From assembly GCA_022560555.1 (NCBI GenBank), contig JADFSZ010000086.1, positions 1 through 7,355 of the forward strand: a DNA stretch of 7,355 nucleotides. The letters run 5' to 3'. Position 1 is the stretch's first letter. Every line of letters begins with the position of its first letter. Positions 1 to 6,927 of the stretch are shown here, one piece after another. The position numbers and the translations under genes are program-made. The stretch is from JADFSZ01 sp022560555 [NCBI: PVC group bacterium]. Lineage in GTDB: Bacteria; GCA-001730085; JADFSZ01. The notes below the pieces were generated by a model, which saw only the letters and a program-made list of their open reading frames with translations, was not told the origin of the DNA and ran no database searches.

Positions 1-171
1 GGGGTGTGCTCGATCGGATGGGCCAAGTGCAGTGATGATCATCCCTGTCCTCTGCATCCTCACTTTAAGAAGTTGCGAGAGGCCATTCGTTCTTTTCTTG
101 AATCCGTTGATATTGCCGTTTTTGCCGAGGTGGAAAAGTTTAAGAAGAAGAAACAAAAAACACTGAAATAG
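1..171 (+). CDS. Rrf2-family transcriptional regulator, C-terminal fragment (5' end outside window)
   Basis: Frame 1 is open from the first base to a TAG at 169-171 and gives 56 residues. The fragment contains C-x6-C-x5-C followed by PLH (CSIGWAKCSDDHPCPLH) and then a helical stretch (KKLREAIRSFLES). This is the hallmark C-terminal half of Rrf2 proteins such as IscR, NsrR and RsrR, where the three cysteines hold an Fe-S cluster that controls DNA binding. The N-terminal winged-helix domain lies upstream of the window. The protein ends in a lysine-rich tail (KKKKQKTLK). It sits 53 bases upstream of the NXR gamma gene on the same strand, so it may be co-transcribed with or control the nitrite oxidoreductase cluster. 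Which signal it senses (NO, redox or iron-sulfur supply) cannot be told from this fragment. The natural-looking TAG end also shows that TAG probably works as a normal stop in this organism. Confidence 0.85.
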   Translation, partial: GVCSIGWAKCSDDHPCPLHPHFKKLREAIRSFLESVDIAVFAEVEKFKKKKQKTLK

Positions 172-178
172 GAGTACA

Positions 179-192
179 TAGCCGATAGGCTA
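179..192. promoter_or_regulatory. Short inverted repeat upstream of the gamma-subunit gene (candidate operator)
   Basis: The sequence TAGCC-GATA-GGCTA has perfect 5-base arms around a 4-base centre. It lies between the Rrf2-type regulator gene and the start of the NXR gamma gene. It is not followed by a T-run, so it does not look like an intrinsic terminator. A binding site for the neighbouring Rrf2 protein is one reading, but the arms are short and chance is a real alternative. No convincing -35/-10 pair was found in the same gap; TTATAT at 201-206 is only a weak -10 candidate. Confidence 0.3.
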
Positions 193-210
193 GGACAAAT
201 TTATATGACA

Positions 211-217
211 AAAGGAG
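211..217 (+). promoter_or_regulatory. Ribosome binding site of the gamma-subunit gene
   Basis: AAAGGAG lies 4 bases before a GTG at 222 and 7 bases before an ATG at 225. The spacing and the start codon type both favour the ATG at 225 as the true start. Confidence 0.7.
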
Positions 218-224
218 TATCGTG

Positions 225-1889
225 ATGGAGTGGAGGAGTTTTAATTTTAAGAAATGGGTCGTTAGATTTGTCATGATGTCTATGGGCTTTTTTACAATGA
301 TATGTGTGCTTGGGGCTGAATCCGTTAAAAAGAGTCCTGGCCCGACACCCGAACTCTTCGATCGTGGTCGGGTGATTTATGAAAAGCAGTGTGCCGTTTG
401 TCACGGTGCGGATGGGGCAGGGGATGGCGAAGCTGCGTATCTTTTATACCCCAAACCAAGAGATTTTACGCAAAATAAATTTCGTCTGGTTTCGACGAAA
501 AACATGAAAGCCACGGATGAAGATTTGTTTTCTTCAATCAGTCGAGGAATGCCCGGATCGTCCATGCCGTCCTGGGAACACTTAAGTGAAAATGACCGCT
601 GGGGACTTGTGTACTATGTGCGTTATCTCGCAGAAAAAAAGTCTTCTAGTGGTGAAGAAGGCGTTTTGTCGGGTATCGAGACAGAAACAATCCCGTGGGA
701 TGATTTAATCAAGATGCTTTCGAGCGAACCTAATCCAAAGTCTAGTATCCAGGTTACAGAAGAACCTCAGATCACCCCGGAAGGAATTGAAAAGGGAAAA
801 GAGCTTTTTGCAATGGCCTGTGCAGACTGCCATGGGAAAGAAGGCAAAGGAGACGCCGTCCAGAAGATGACGGATAGTTCCGGATATGCGATCCGTCCGA
901 GAGACCTGACAACAGGTGTTTTTATGCGCAATGATAGCTCAAAAGAACTGTATTGGCGTATTATCGGCGGATTGCCGGGGACCCCGATGCCGTCCTACTA
1001 TGAAGTTTTTACAGAAGAAGAGCTATGGAACCTCATTCATTATACACAAACTCTTTCTCCGCCGAATTCTCATAATCGCCAGCGGCTTTTCAGGAAGGAA
1101 ATCCCCGTGCAGGAAGTTCAGAATGTACTTGAGAAGGATCCTCTCGCACAACAATGGATGGGTCAAACCCCCATCCATATTACTATGGCGCCTCTGTGGC
1201 GGACGGCCGAACAAATCGAGAGTATTGATGTCAGAGTTCTCCGGAATGATAAACAAGTAGGCATTCATATGACTTGGAAAGATGACACCCTGAATGATTC
1301 TTTAGTCAAGACACAGTCTTTTTCGGATGGGGTTGCACTGCAGTTCTCTAATGAGGAGGATCCTCCCACTTTTACCATGGGGTCTAAAGATTCCCCGGTC
1401 ACTATTTGGCACTGGAAAGCGGCTTGGCAAAAAGATTTGAACCAAAGAGAAGATATCGAAGACGAGTATCCCAATGCCGCGGTTGATTGGTACGAGTCGG
1501 AAACAACCTATGAACATGGCACACCTTTTGAGTTGAGCCAATCAAAAACAGAGTTGCACGCGACAGAATATCTCACGGGACACAAAGCAGGCAACCCATT
1601 GTCTGATCCTAAAAGGAAAACGGCCGTTGAAATCGCCAGAGCCAAAGGGTTTGGCACCTTGACGCCTATGAATCTTAAAAAAGAAAATGTTCTTGTAAAA
1701 GGATCCTGGAAGGACGGTGTGTGGCATGTTGTTTTTATCCGAGACTTAAAATCGGGCGAAGGGGTGGAATTTTCTCCCCAGAAGAAGTTGAGTATTGCGT
1801 TTGCCGCTTGGGATGGAGAGGAAAAGGACCGCAATGGTCAAAAGGTTGTTTCAAGCTGGAATCGTTTATTGTTGATGAATTCAAAATAA
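225..1889 (+). CDS. nxrC: Exported dihaem cytochrome c / ethylbenzene-dehydrogenase-type haem b fusion, putative NXR gamma subunit (NxrC-like)
   Basis: This 554-residue protein begins with a Sec-type signal: basic residues, then a hydrophobic stretch ending near VLGA-ES at about residue 31. Two cytochrome c domains follow. The first has CAVCH at 56-60 and a GMPGSSMPSW motif offering distal methionines at 109 and 114. The second has CADCH at 199-203 and PGTPMPSYY with M255. From about residue 312 to the end it resembles the haem b domain of ethylbenzene dehydrogenase gamma subunits (EB_dh family). Its FTMGSKDSPVTIWHWKAAW stretch supplies a candidate axial methionine, M385; the second ligand cannot be placed. 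In related enzymes this subunit takes electrons from the Fe-S subunit, and the two c haems would pass them to a periplasmic cytochrome. It lies 21 bases before nxrA, so an operon is likely. An alternative GTG start at 222 adds one residue. The family and domain calls are firm; the subunit role is inferred from position and family. Confidence 0.87.
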   Translation: MEWRSFNFKKWVVRFVMMSMGFFTMICVLGAESVKKSPGPTPELFDRGRVIYEKQCAVCHGADGAGDGEAAYLLYPKPRDFTQNKFRLVSTKNMKATDEDLFSSISRGMPGSSMPSWEHLSENDRWGLVYYVRYLAEKKSSSGEEGVLSGIETETIPWDDLIKMLSSEPNPKSSIQVTEEPQITPEGIEKGKELFAMACADCHGKEGKGDAVQKMTDSSGYAIRPRDLTTGVFMRNDSSKELYWRIIGGLPGTPMPSYYEVFTEEELWNLIHYTQTLSPPNSHNRQRLFRKEIPVQEVQNVLEKDPLAQQWMGQTPIHITMAPLWRTAEQIESIDVRVLRNDKQVGIHMTWKDDTLNDSLVKTQSFSDGVALQFSNEEDPPTFTMGSKDSPVTIWHWKAAWQKDLNQREDIEDEYPNAAVDWYESETTYEHGTPFELSQSKTELHATEYLTGHKAGNPLSDPKRKTAVEIARAKGFGTLTPMNLKKENVLVKGSWKDGVWHVVFIRDLKSGEGVEFSPQKKLSIAFAAWDGEEKDRNGQKVVSSWNRLLLMNSK

Positions 1890-1898
1890 AGTATTTTG

Positions 1899-1905
1899 AG
1901 GAGGG
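1899..1905 (+). promoter_or_regulatory. Strong ribosome binding site of nxrA, deciding its start
   Basis: AGGAGGG lies 5 bases before the ATG at 1911. An in-frame TTG at 1896 would place this Shine-Dalgarno sequence inside the gene and add five residues in front of the Tat signal, so 1911 is the better start. Confidence 0.85.
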
Positions 1906-1910
1906 TTTTT

Positions 1911-4900
1911 ATGGGAATTACACGCAGAACATTCCTAAAGATTTCGGGGGCAACGGGAATGGGTCTTTTTCTCGCATCGCGACAGCTCTCCCTTTATGCC
2001 TTTGAATCAATCCAAGATGTCGAAAATCCTCTTGATTATTATCCCAATAGAGATTGGGAAAAAATCTATCGTGATCAATACAAGTATGACAGTACTTTTT
2101 CGTGGGTTTGCTCTCCGAATGATACCCATGCGTGTCGCTGTATGGCCTATGTTAGGAATGGGATTGTCTTTCGATTGGGCTCTGAATATAACTACGAAAA
2201 ATATGCAGATCTTTATGGCAACAAAGCCACAGTAAACTGGAACCCACGTCAGTGCTCCAAAGGCTACACGTTTCATCGCCTTCTCTATGGGCCGTATCGA
2301 TTGAAATATCCGCTGATCCGCCGAGGCTGGCGCCAATGGGCGGATGATGGGTTTCCCGATCTTAATCAAAAAAACAAAGTGAAATATAAATTTGATTCCC
2401 GCGGAACAGATACACTTGAAAAAGTTTCTTGGGATGAGGCCAATACATATATTGCCAACGCCATGATTGCCATCGCGAAACGTTACAGTGGAGACAAAGG
2501 GAAAAAGAAACTAAAAGCTCAAGGATATCCCGAAGAAATGCTCAATGCCATGCATGGGGCGGGCACTCGAACATTCAAAATGCGGGGCGGCATGGGGCTT
2601 TTGGGTGTCTTTGGAAAATATGGAATGTATCGACTGAGTAATACGATGGCCCTGCTGGATACATATATTCGGGGGGTCGATGAAAAAAAAGCCAAGGGGG
2701 CACGTGCTTGGTCCAACTATACATGGCATGGGGATCAGGCCCCGGGACATCCGTGGGTGCATGGTCTTCAGAACGCGGACTGTGATTTCAATGACTTGAG
2801 ATCCAGCAAGCTCATCATTCAAGATGGAAAGAATCTGGTTGAAAATAAAATGACAGACTCCCATTGGTTTATCGAATGTATGGAACGTGGTGCAAAACTT
2901 GTCACGATCTCCCCGGAATACAGTCCTCCATCCACAAAATCAGATTATTGGATCCCCATTCGGCCGGGAACCGATGCGGCGCTTTTTCTGGGGATTACAC
3001 GCATCATGTTTGATCAAAATTGGTATGATCGGGATTTTGTTTTGAAATATACAGACTTTCCTTTACTTATCCGCTTGGATAATCTTCGTCGCCTCAGAGC
3101 CAATGATATATTTCCAGATTATCAACTGGGGCTTTCTTCGGATAGTCCCAGTTTTAAATATCAAGGGCTGAAAAAAGAGCAATATGAAAAATTGGGGGAT
3201 TTTGTTGTTTGGGATTCTCTCAAACAAAAACCTGTTCCGTTAACCCGCGATGATATGGGTCAAAGAATGACAAAGAAAAATATTAACCCTATTTTAGAAG
3301 GGACTTTTACCGTTAAAACAGTTGATGGAAAAGAGGTCGAGGTGATGACCTTGTTTTCCCTCTATCAAGGACATCTCAAAGACTATGATCTTGACAGCGT
3401 GGTTGAGATGACGAGCGCGCCCAAAGATCTTATTTTTCAATTGGCTAAAGATCTTGCGACCATTAAGCCTGCGGCCATCCATCAAGGAGAAGGAATCAAT
3501 CATTATTTTCATGCCACCGAAATGAATCGTGCGGCATATCTTCCCATGATGTTAACCGGAAATATCGGGAAACCCGGGGCCGGATGTTTTGGGTGGGCCG
3601 GAAACTATAAAGCCGCGCTTTTTCAAGGATCTCCTTGGACAGGCCCCGGGTTCAAAGGATGGGTGGCTGAAAATCCGTTTCACCCTAACCTTGATCCAAA
3701 AGCCTCGGGACGTGATGTGAAGACCAAGGCATATTTTAAGGATGAAGAACCGGCGTATTGGAATCATGGAGATCGGCCGCTCATTGTCGATACCCCCAAG
3801 AAAGGACGCAAAGTATTTACCGGTGATACGCATATGCCGACGCCGACAAAAATAATTATGACAAATAATGTCAACCTGATTAATAACGCGAAACATGCCT
3901 ACGAAATGATTAAAAATGTCAATCCCAATGTGGAGATGATTGTGACTATCGATATTCAGATGACAGCCACAATCGAATACTCGGATATTGCATTGCCAGC
4001 CAATAGCTGGCTGGAGTTTGAAGGACTCGAAGTGACCGCGTCCTGCTCAAATCCCTTTTTGCAGATATGGGAGGGAGGCATCCCCCCGATTTTTGATTCC
4101 AGGGACGACCTCGTCATCTTGGCTAAAGTTGCAGAAAAATTGGGACAAATCACAGGCGATAAGCGGTTCTATGACTATTGGAAATTTGCACTCGAAAACA
4201 ATCGGGAGATTTACATTCAGCGACTCTTGGATTCAAGCACAACGACAACAGGATATCAACTTGAGGACATCATGAATGGGAAGTACGGCCCTCCGGGCGG
4301 AGCTTTGATGCTTTTCAGGACCTATCCGCGGATTCCTTTTTGGGAGCAAATCCATGACAATGAGCCCTTTCATACGGACACCGGACGGATGCATGCCTAT
4401 ACGGATATTCCTGAAGCCATTGAGTACGGAGAAAATTTTGTTGTGCATCGCGAAGGGCCTGAAGCAACGCCGTATCTTCCGAATGTTATTGTGAGTTCCA
4501 ATCCTTATATTCGTCCGGAAGATTATGGCATTCCGAAGGATGCCGAACATTGGGATCATCGAACAATAAGAAACATTCGTATGTCTTGGGAAGACGTTAA
4601 AAAAACGAAAAACTTCCTTTGGGAAAAAGGATTCCAGTTTTACTGTATGACTCCGAAAAGCCGGCACCGTGTTCATTCCATGTGGAGTAATGTAGATTGG
4701 CATCAGATCTGGGATTCGAATTTTGGCGATCCCTATCGTATGGATAAACGAACTCCGGGAGTTGGTGAACAGCAGCTTCATCTCAACCCTCAGGCAGCCA
4801 AAGACCTGAATATTAAAGACGGGGACTATGTTTATGTGGATGCGAATCCCGCGGACCGACCCTACGTAGGAGCTTCTCCTGATGATCCGTTTTATAAAGT

Positions 4901-5351
4901 GGCTCGACTGATGCTTCGTGTAAAATTTAATTCTGCCTATCCATACCATGTCGCTATGATGAAACACGGAACATACATCGCGACTGAAAAATCTGTGAAG
5001 GCCCATGAAACAAGAAAAGATAAACGTGCTTTATCTGAGGGTGGAATGTATCAGGCGAATTTCCGCTATGGATCCCAGCAAAGTGTGACGCGCAACTGGC
5101 ATATGCCCATGCATCAGACGGATACTCTTTTTCACAAGTCAAAAGTTTTTATGTCCTTTCTGTTTGGCGGGGAAGCTGATAATCACGCGGTCAATACGGT
5201 TCCCAAAGAAACATTGGTTCGAATCACAAAGGCTGAAGACGGTGGGCTTGGGGGAAAAGGTGTGTGGGCCCCCGCGAAAACCGGATATACACCGGCCAAT
5301 GAAAATGACGTGATGAAAAAATATTTAATTGGCGGTTTTATACAAACCTAA
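1911..5351 (+). CDS. nxrA: Nitrite oxidoreductase alpha subunit, periplasmic molybdopterin enzyme (type II DMSO reductase family)
   Basis: The catalytic subunit is 1146 residues, about the length of periplasmic NxrA and shorter than typical NarG. Residues 4-13 (TRRTFLKISG) form a twin-arginine signal followed by a hydrophobic stretch, so the folded enzyme is sent to the periplasm. The Fe-S site is C67-x3-D71-x3-C75 with C115 (PRQCSKG). Compared with NarG, the aspartate stands where a cysteine would be, as in periplasmic NxrA and relatives. D275 in WHGDQAPGHP lines up with the NarG molybdenum-ligand aspartate. The molybdopterin body spans roughly residues 130-780, including GNIGKPGAGCFGWAGNYK near 550-567. 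The dinucleotide-binding domain lies near 905-1090 (LHLNPQAAKDLNIKDGDYVYV). It converts nitrite to nitrate, or the reverse, and hands electrons to NxrB. It follows the gamma gene by 21 bases. Perchlorate, chlorate or nitrate reductase of the same family are the alternatives; the match of the neighbouring beta subunit to NxrB favours NXR. Confidence 0.88.
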   Translation: MGITRRTFLKISGATGMGLFLASRQLSLYAFESIQDVENPLDYYPNRDWEKIYRDQYKYDSTFSWVCSPNDTHACRCMAYVRNGIVFRLGSEYNYEKYADLYGNKATVNWNPRQCSKGYTFHRLLYGPYRLKYPLIRRGWRQWADDGFPDLNQKNKVKYKFDSRGTDTLEKVSWDEANTYIANAMIAIAKRYSGDKGKKKLKAQGYPEEMLNAMHGAGTRTFKMRGGMGLLGVFGKYGMYRLSNTMALLDTYIRGVDEKKAKGARAWSNYTWHGDQAPGHPWVHGLQNADCDFNDLRSSKLIIQDGKNLVENKMTDSHWFIECMERGAKLVTISPEYSPPSTKSDYWIPIRPGTDAALFLGITRIMFDQNWYDRDFVLKYTDFPLLIRLDNLRRLRANDIFPDYQLGLSSDSPSFKYQGLKKEQYEKLGDFVVWDSLKQKPVPLTRDDMGQRMTKKNINPILEGTFTVKTVDGKEVEVMTLFSLYQGHLKDYDLDSVVEMTSAPKDLIFQLAKDLATIKPAAIHQGEGINHYFHATEMNRAAYLPMMLTGNIGKPGAGCFGWAGNYKAALFQGSPWTGPGFKGWVAENPFHPNLDPKASGRDVKTKAYFKDEEPAYWNHGDRPLIVDTPKKGRKVFTGDTHMPTPTKIIMTNNVNLINNAKHAYEMIKNVNPNVEMIVTIDIQMTATIEYSDIALPANSWLEFEGLEVTASCSNPFLQIWEGGIPPIFDSRDDLVILAKVAEKLGQITGDKRFYDYWKFALENNREIYIQRLLDSSTTTTGYQLEDIMNGKYGPPGGALMLFRTYPRIPFWEQIHDNEPFHTDTGRMHAYTDIPEAIEYGENFVVHREGPEATPYLPNVIVSSNPYIRPEDYGIPKDAEHWDHRTIRNIRMSWEDVKKTKNFLWEKGFQFYCMTPKSRHRVHSMWSNVDWHQIWDSNFGDPYRMDKRTPGVGEQQLHLNPQAAKDLNIKDGDYVYVDANPADRPYVGASPDDPFYKVARLMLRVKFNSAYPYHVAMMKHGTYIATEKSVKAHETRKDKRALSEGGMYQANFRYGSQQSVTRNWHMPMHQTDTLFHKSKVFMSFLFGGEADNHAVNTVPKETLVRITKAEDGGLGGKGVWAPAKTGYTPANENDVMKKYLIGGFIQT

Positions 5352-5365
5352 AAAAGGGAGCCGAA

Positions 5366-5659
5366 ATGGTTAAAAAAGACATTGAGCCCGATGATCCCAT
5401 GGAGATGGTAGGGGTGGAGCTTCCCGGACAAACCGAAGAACAGCTTAGGGATATGGTTCTTTGTTTTACAGAAGAATTTGTTCGGAATGGGTGGGATGAA
5501 AATAGGATTTTGTTTGTCTTTCGTAATCCTATGTATTATGGACCTTATATGGCATGGAAACAAAAAGGAACCCAGTATGTGCGCTCTGCCATTCATGAAG
5601 CGATGCGCATGTGGCGTCCCCATCATCGGCCGGGAAAGAGCCCGCGAGGGATATCATGA
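5366..5659 (+). CDS. Small protein of unknown function directly downstream of nxrA
   Basis: This 97-residue protein starts 14 bases after the nxrA stop, behind a good ribosome binding site (GGGAG at 5356-5360, 5-base spacing), which suggests co-transcription with nxrA. No signal peptide, transmembrane helix or metal-binding cysteine pair is visible; there is a single cysteine, C33. The body looks globular and helical: an acidic start (DIEPDDPMEMVGVELP), a helix around 23-42, a central segment NGWDENRILFVFRNPMYYGPY (42-61) and a basic tail (RMWRPHHRPGKSPRGIS). It recalls small unnamed proteins that sit beside respiratory molybdoenzymes or cytochromes, but I cannot name a family. It is too short for a TorD/NarJ-type chaperone. 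A role in NXR assembly is only a guess from position. It is probably a real gene because of its spacing, ribosome binding site and ordinary amino-acid composition. Confidence 0.72.
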   Translation: MVKKDIEPDDPMEMVGVELPGQTEEQLRDMVLCFTEEFVRNGWDENRILFVFRNPMYYGPYMAWKQKGTQYVRSAIHEAMRMWRPHHRPGKSPRGIS

Positions 5660-5680
5660 AAAGCTTTCGTCTATGTGCTT

Positions 5681-5698
5681 TTAGAGTTTAAACACTAA
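5681..5698. promoter_or_regulatory. Near-perfect 18-base palindrome upstream of the flavoenzyme gene (candidate operator)
   Basis: TTAGAGTTTAAACACTAA reads the same on both strands at 16 of 18 positions, with the only mismatch pair flanking the central GTTTAAAC. It lies in the 103-base gap between the small gene after nxrA and the nitronate monooxygenase gene, about 65 bases before that start. The AT-rich arms and the lack of a following T-run argue against a terminator. A regulator binding site is possible. The only promoter-like pair nearby (TTGCAT at 5700, AATATT at 5723, 17-base spacer) is weak. Confidence 0.35.
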
Positions 5699-5762
5699 GT
5701 TGCATTGTATAGAAGCGAGAAAAATATTGGTTTAAAGTTGAATAAAGTCGAGAGGAAGAATG

Positions 5763-6851
5763 ATGATTGATAAATTAAAACCGTTAGTAATCGGGGACAT
5801 AGAGGTAAAGATCCCAATTGTTCAAGGGGGTATGGGCGTTAGGGTGTCTTTGGCTTCATTGGCAAGCGCTGTAGCCGATTATGGTGGGGCAGGAACTATC
5901 TCGAGCGTAGGTCTTGGTTTTGGCAGCGAAGACCATGAAAGACATTTTGTTAAGGCCTCAAACGAGGGTCTTGAAAAAGAAATTGATAAGGCGAAGGCAT
6001 TAACAAAGGGAGTGATAGGCGTCAATATCATGGTGGCCTTGAGTAATTTCGAAGAACTGGTTCGCACTACAGCACGCCGGAAAGCTGACTATATTGCCGC
6101 TGGTGCCGGGTTGCCGTTAAAATTGCCGGAATATGTTGAGGGCAGCTCAATAAAATTGATACCGATTGTTTCATCTGCAAGAGCGGCGGACATAATAATG
6201 AGGACTTGGAAGAAACGCTATAATCGACTTCCTGATGCTATTATTGTTGAAGGTCCGTTGGCCGGAGGACATTTGGGGTTTAAATTTGAAGAGGTTGAAT
6301 CGAAAAGGGAAAATGTTCTTGAGGATTTGTTTGTGGATGTTTTGAAGCGGGTTCGTCAATACGAAAAAGATTTTAATGTAAATATCCCTGTTATTGCGGC
6401 GGGAGGGGTATTTGACGGAAAGGATGCAGCCAAGTATTTTCGATTGGGGGCTAGGGGGGTGCAGCTGGGCAGTCGTTTTGTTGTAACCCATGAATGCTCT
6501 GTTGCCCATGAATTTAAAGAACTGTATCTAAAGGCACGAGAAGAAGATATCGTTATTATAAAAAGCCCTGTGGGTATGCCGGGGAGAGTTATCAGAACTA
6601 AGTTTGTTGATAGAGTCATGTCCGGAGAAAGGGTGCCGGTCAAATGTCTTTATCGTTGTCTTAAGACTTGTGTTCCTAAGACAACCCCTTATTGCATTGC
6701 CAAGGCATTGTATGCGGCTGCGGAGGGAGACATTGATAATGCTGTTGTTTTTGCCGGAAGTAATGTCTCAAGGATCACGAAAATTGTATCCGTCAAAGAG
6801 TTAATGGATGAGATTGTGGAAGATGCGATTAAAGAGTTAGCCATAACATAA
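5763..6851 (+). CDS. Nitronate monooxygenase (2-nitropropane dioxygenase) family FMN protein
   Basis: This is a 362-residue TIM-barrel flavoprotein. Family signs in order are PIVQGGMG (about 18-25) at the FMN site, EGPLAGGHLG around 163-172 with H170 at the usual active-site histidine position, PVIAAGGVFDG around 209-219, and GARGVQLGSRFV around 229-240, which binds the FMN phosphate. Known members oxidise alkyl nitronates to carbonyl compounds and release nitrite; close relatives include FabK-type enoyl-ACP reductases and proteins of unknown substrate. A C-terminal cysteine group (C295, C299, C303, C311) lies in CLYRCLKTCVPKTTPYC. GAGG at 5752-5755 fits the ATG at 5763 (7-base gap) better than the one at 5760 (4-base gap), which would add one methionine. 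It has its own upstream gap of 103 bases and sits between nxrA and nxrB, where an NXR structural gene would be expected. The family is clear, the actual substrate is not. Confidence 0.87.
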   Translation: MIDKLKPLVIGDIEVKIPIVQGGMGVRVSLASLASAVADYGGAGTISSVGLGFGSEDHERHFVKASNEGLEKEIDKAKALTKGVIGVNIMVALSNFEELVRTTARRKADYIAAGAGLPLKLPEYVEGSSIKLIPIVSSARAADIIMRTWKKRYNRLPDAIIVEGPLAGGHLGFKFEEVESKRENVLEDLFVDVLKRVRQYEKDFNVNIPVIAAGGVFDGKDAAKYFRLGARGVQLGSRFVVTHECSVAHEFKELYLKAREEDIVIIKSPVGMPGRVIRTKFVDRVMSGERVPVKCLYRCLKTCVPKTTPYCIAKALYAAAEGDIDNAVVFAGSNVSRITKIVSVKELMDEIVEDAIKELAIT

Positions 6852-6914
6852 AATAAAACCAGGTAAGTGCTGGGGTGTGGCAATTGTGGAAAATGAATTA
6901 TGGATATGAACGGA

Positions 6915-6921
6915 TAAGGAG
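6915..6921 (+). promoter_or_regulatory. Ribosome binding site of nxrB
   Basis: TAAGGAG is 6 bases before the ATG at 6928. This supports that start for the Fe-S subunit even though the 76-base gap behind the flavoenzyme gene shows no clear promoter or terminator. Confidence 0.75.
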
Positions 6922-6927
6922 TCGAAC

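Noticed and set aside
1896-1910. Earlier TTG start for nxrA adding five residues
   Set aside because: It would bury the strong AGGAGGG ribosome site inside the gene and move the Tat motif away from the N-terminus; the ATG at 1911 fits better.
4233-5006. Long open frame of 257 codons on the minus strand inside nxrA
   Set aside because: It lies wholly opposite strongly recognisable molybdopterin-enzyme sequence, and its translation resembles no family I know. It is a shadow of the codon pattern of nxrA.
6859-6873. CCAG-N7-CTGG hairpin after the flavoenzyme gene as a terminator
   Set aside because: The stem is only four base pairs and no T-run follows, so it does not support termination before nxrB.
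6884-6910. TTGTGG / TATGAA as a promoter for nxrB
   Set aside because: The 15-base spacing is short, both boxes match poorly, and transcription would begin at the ribosome binding site itself.
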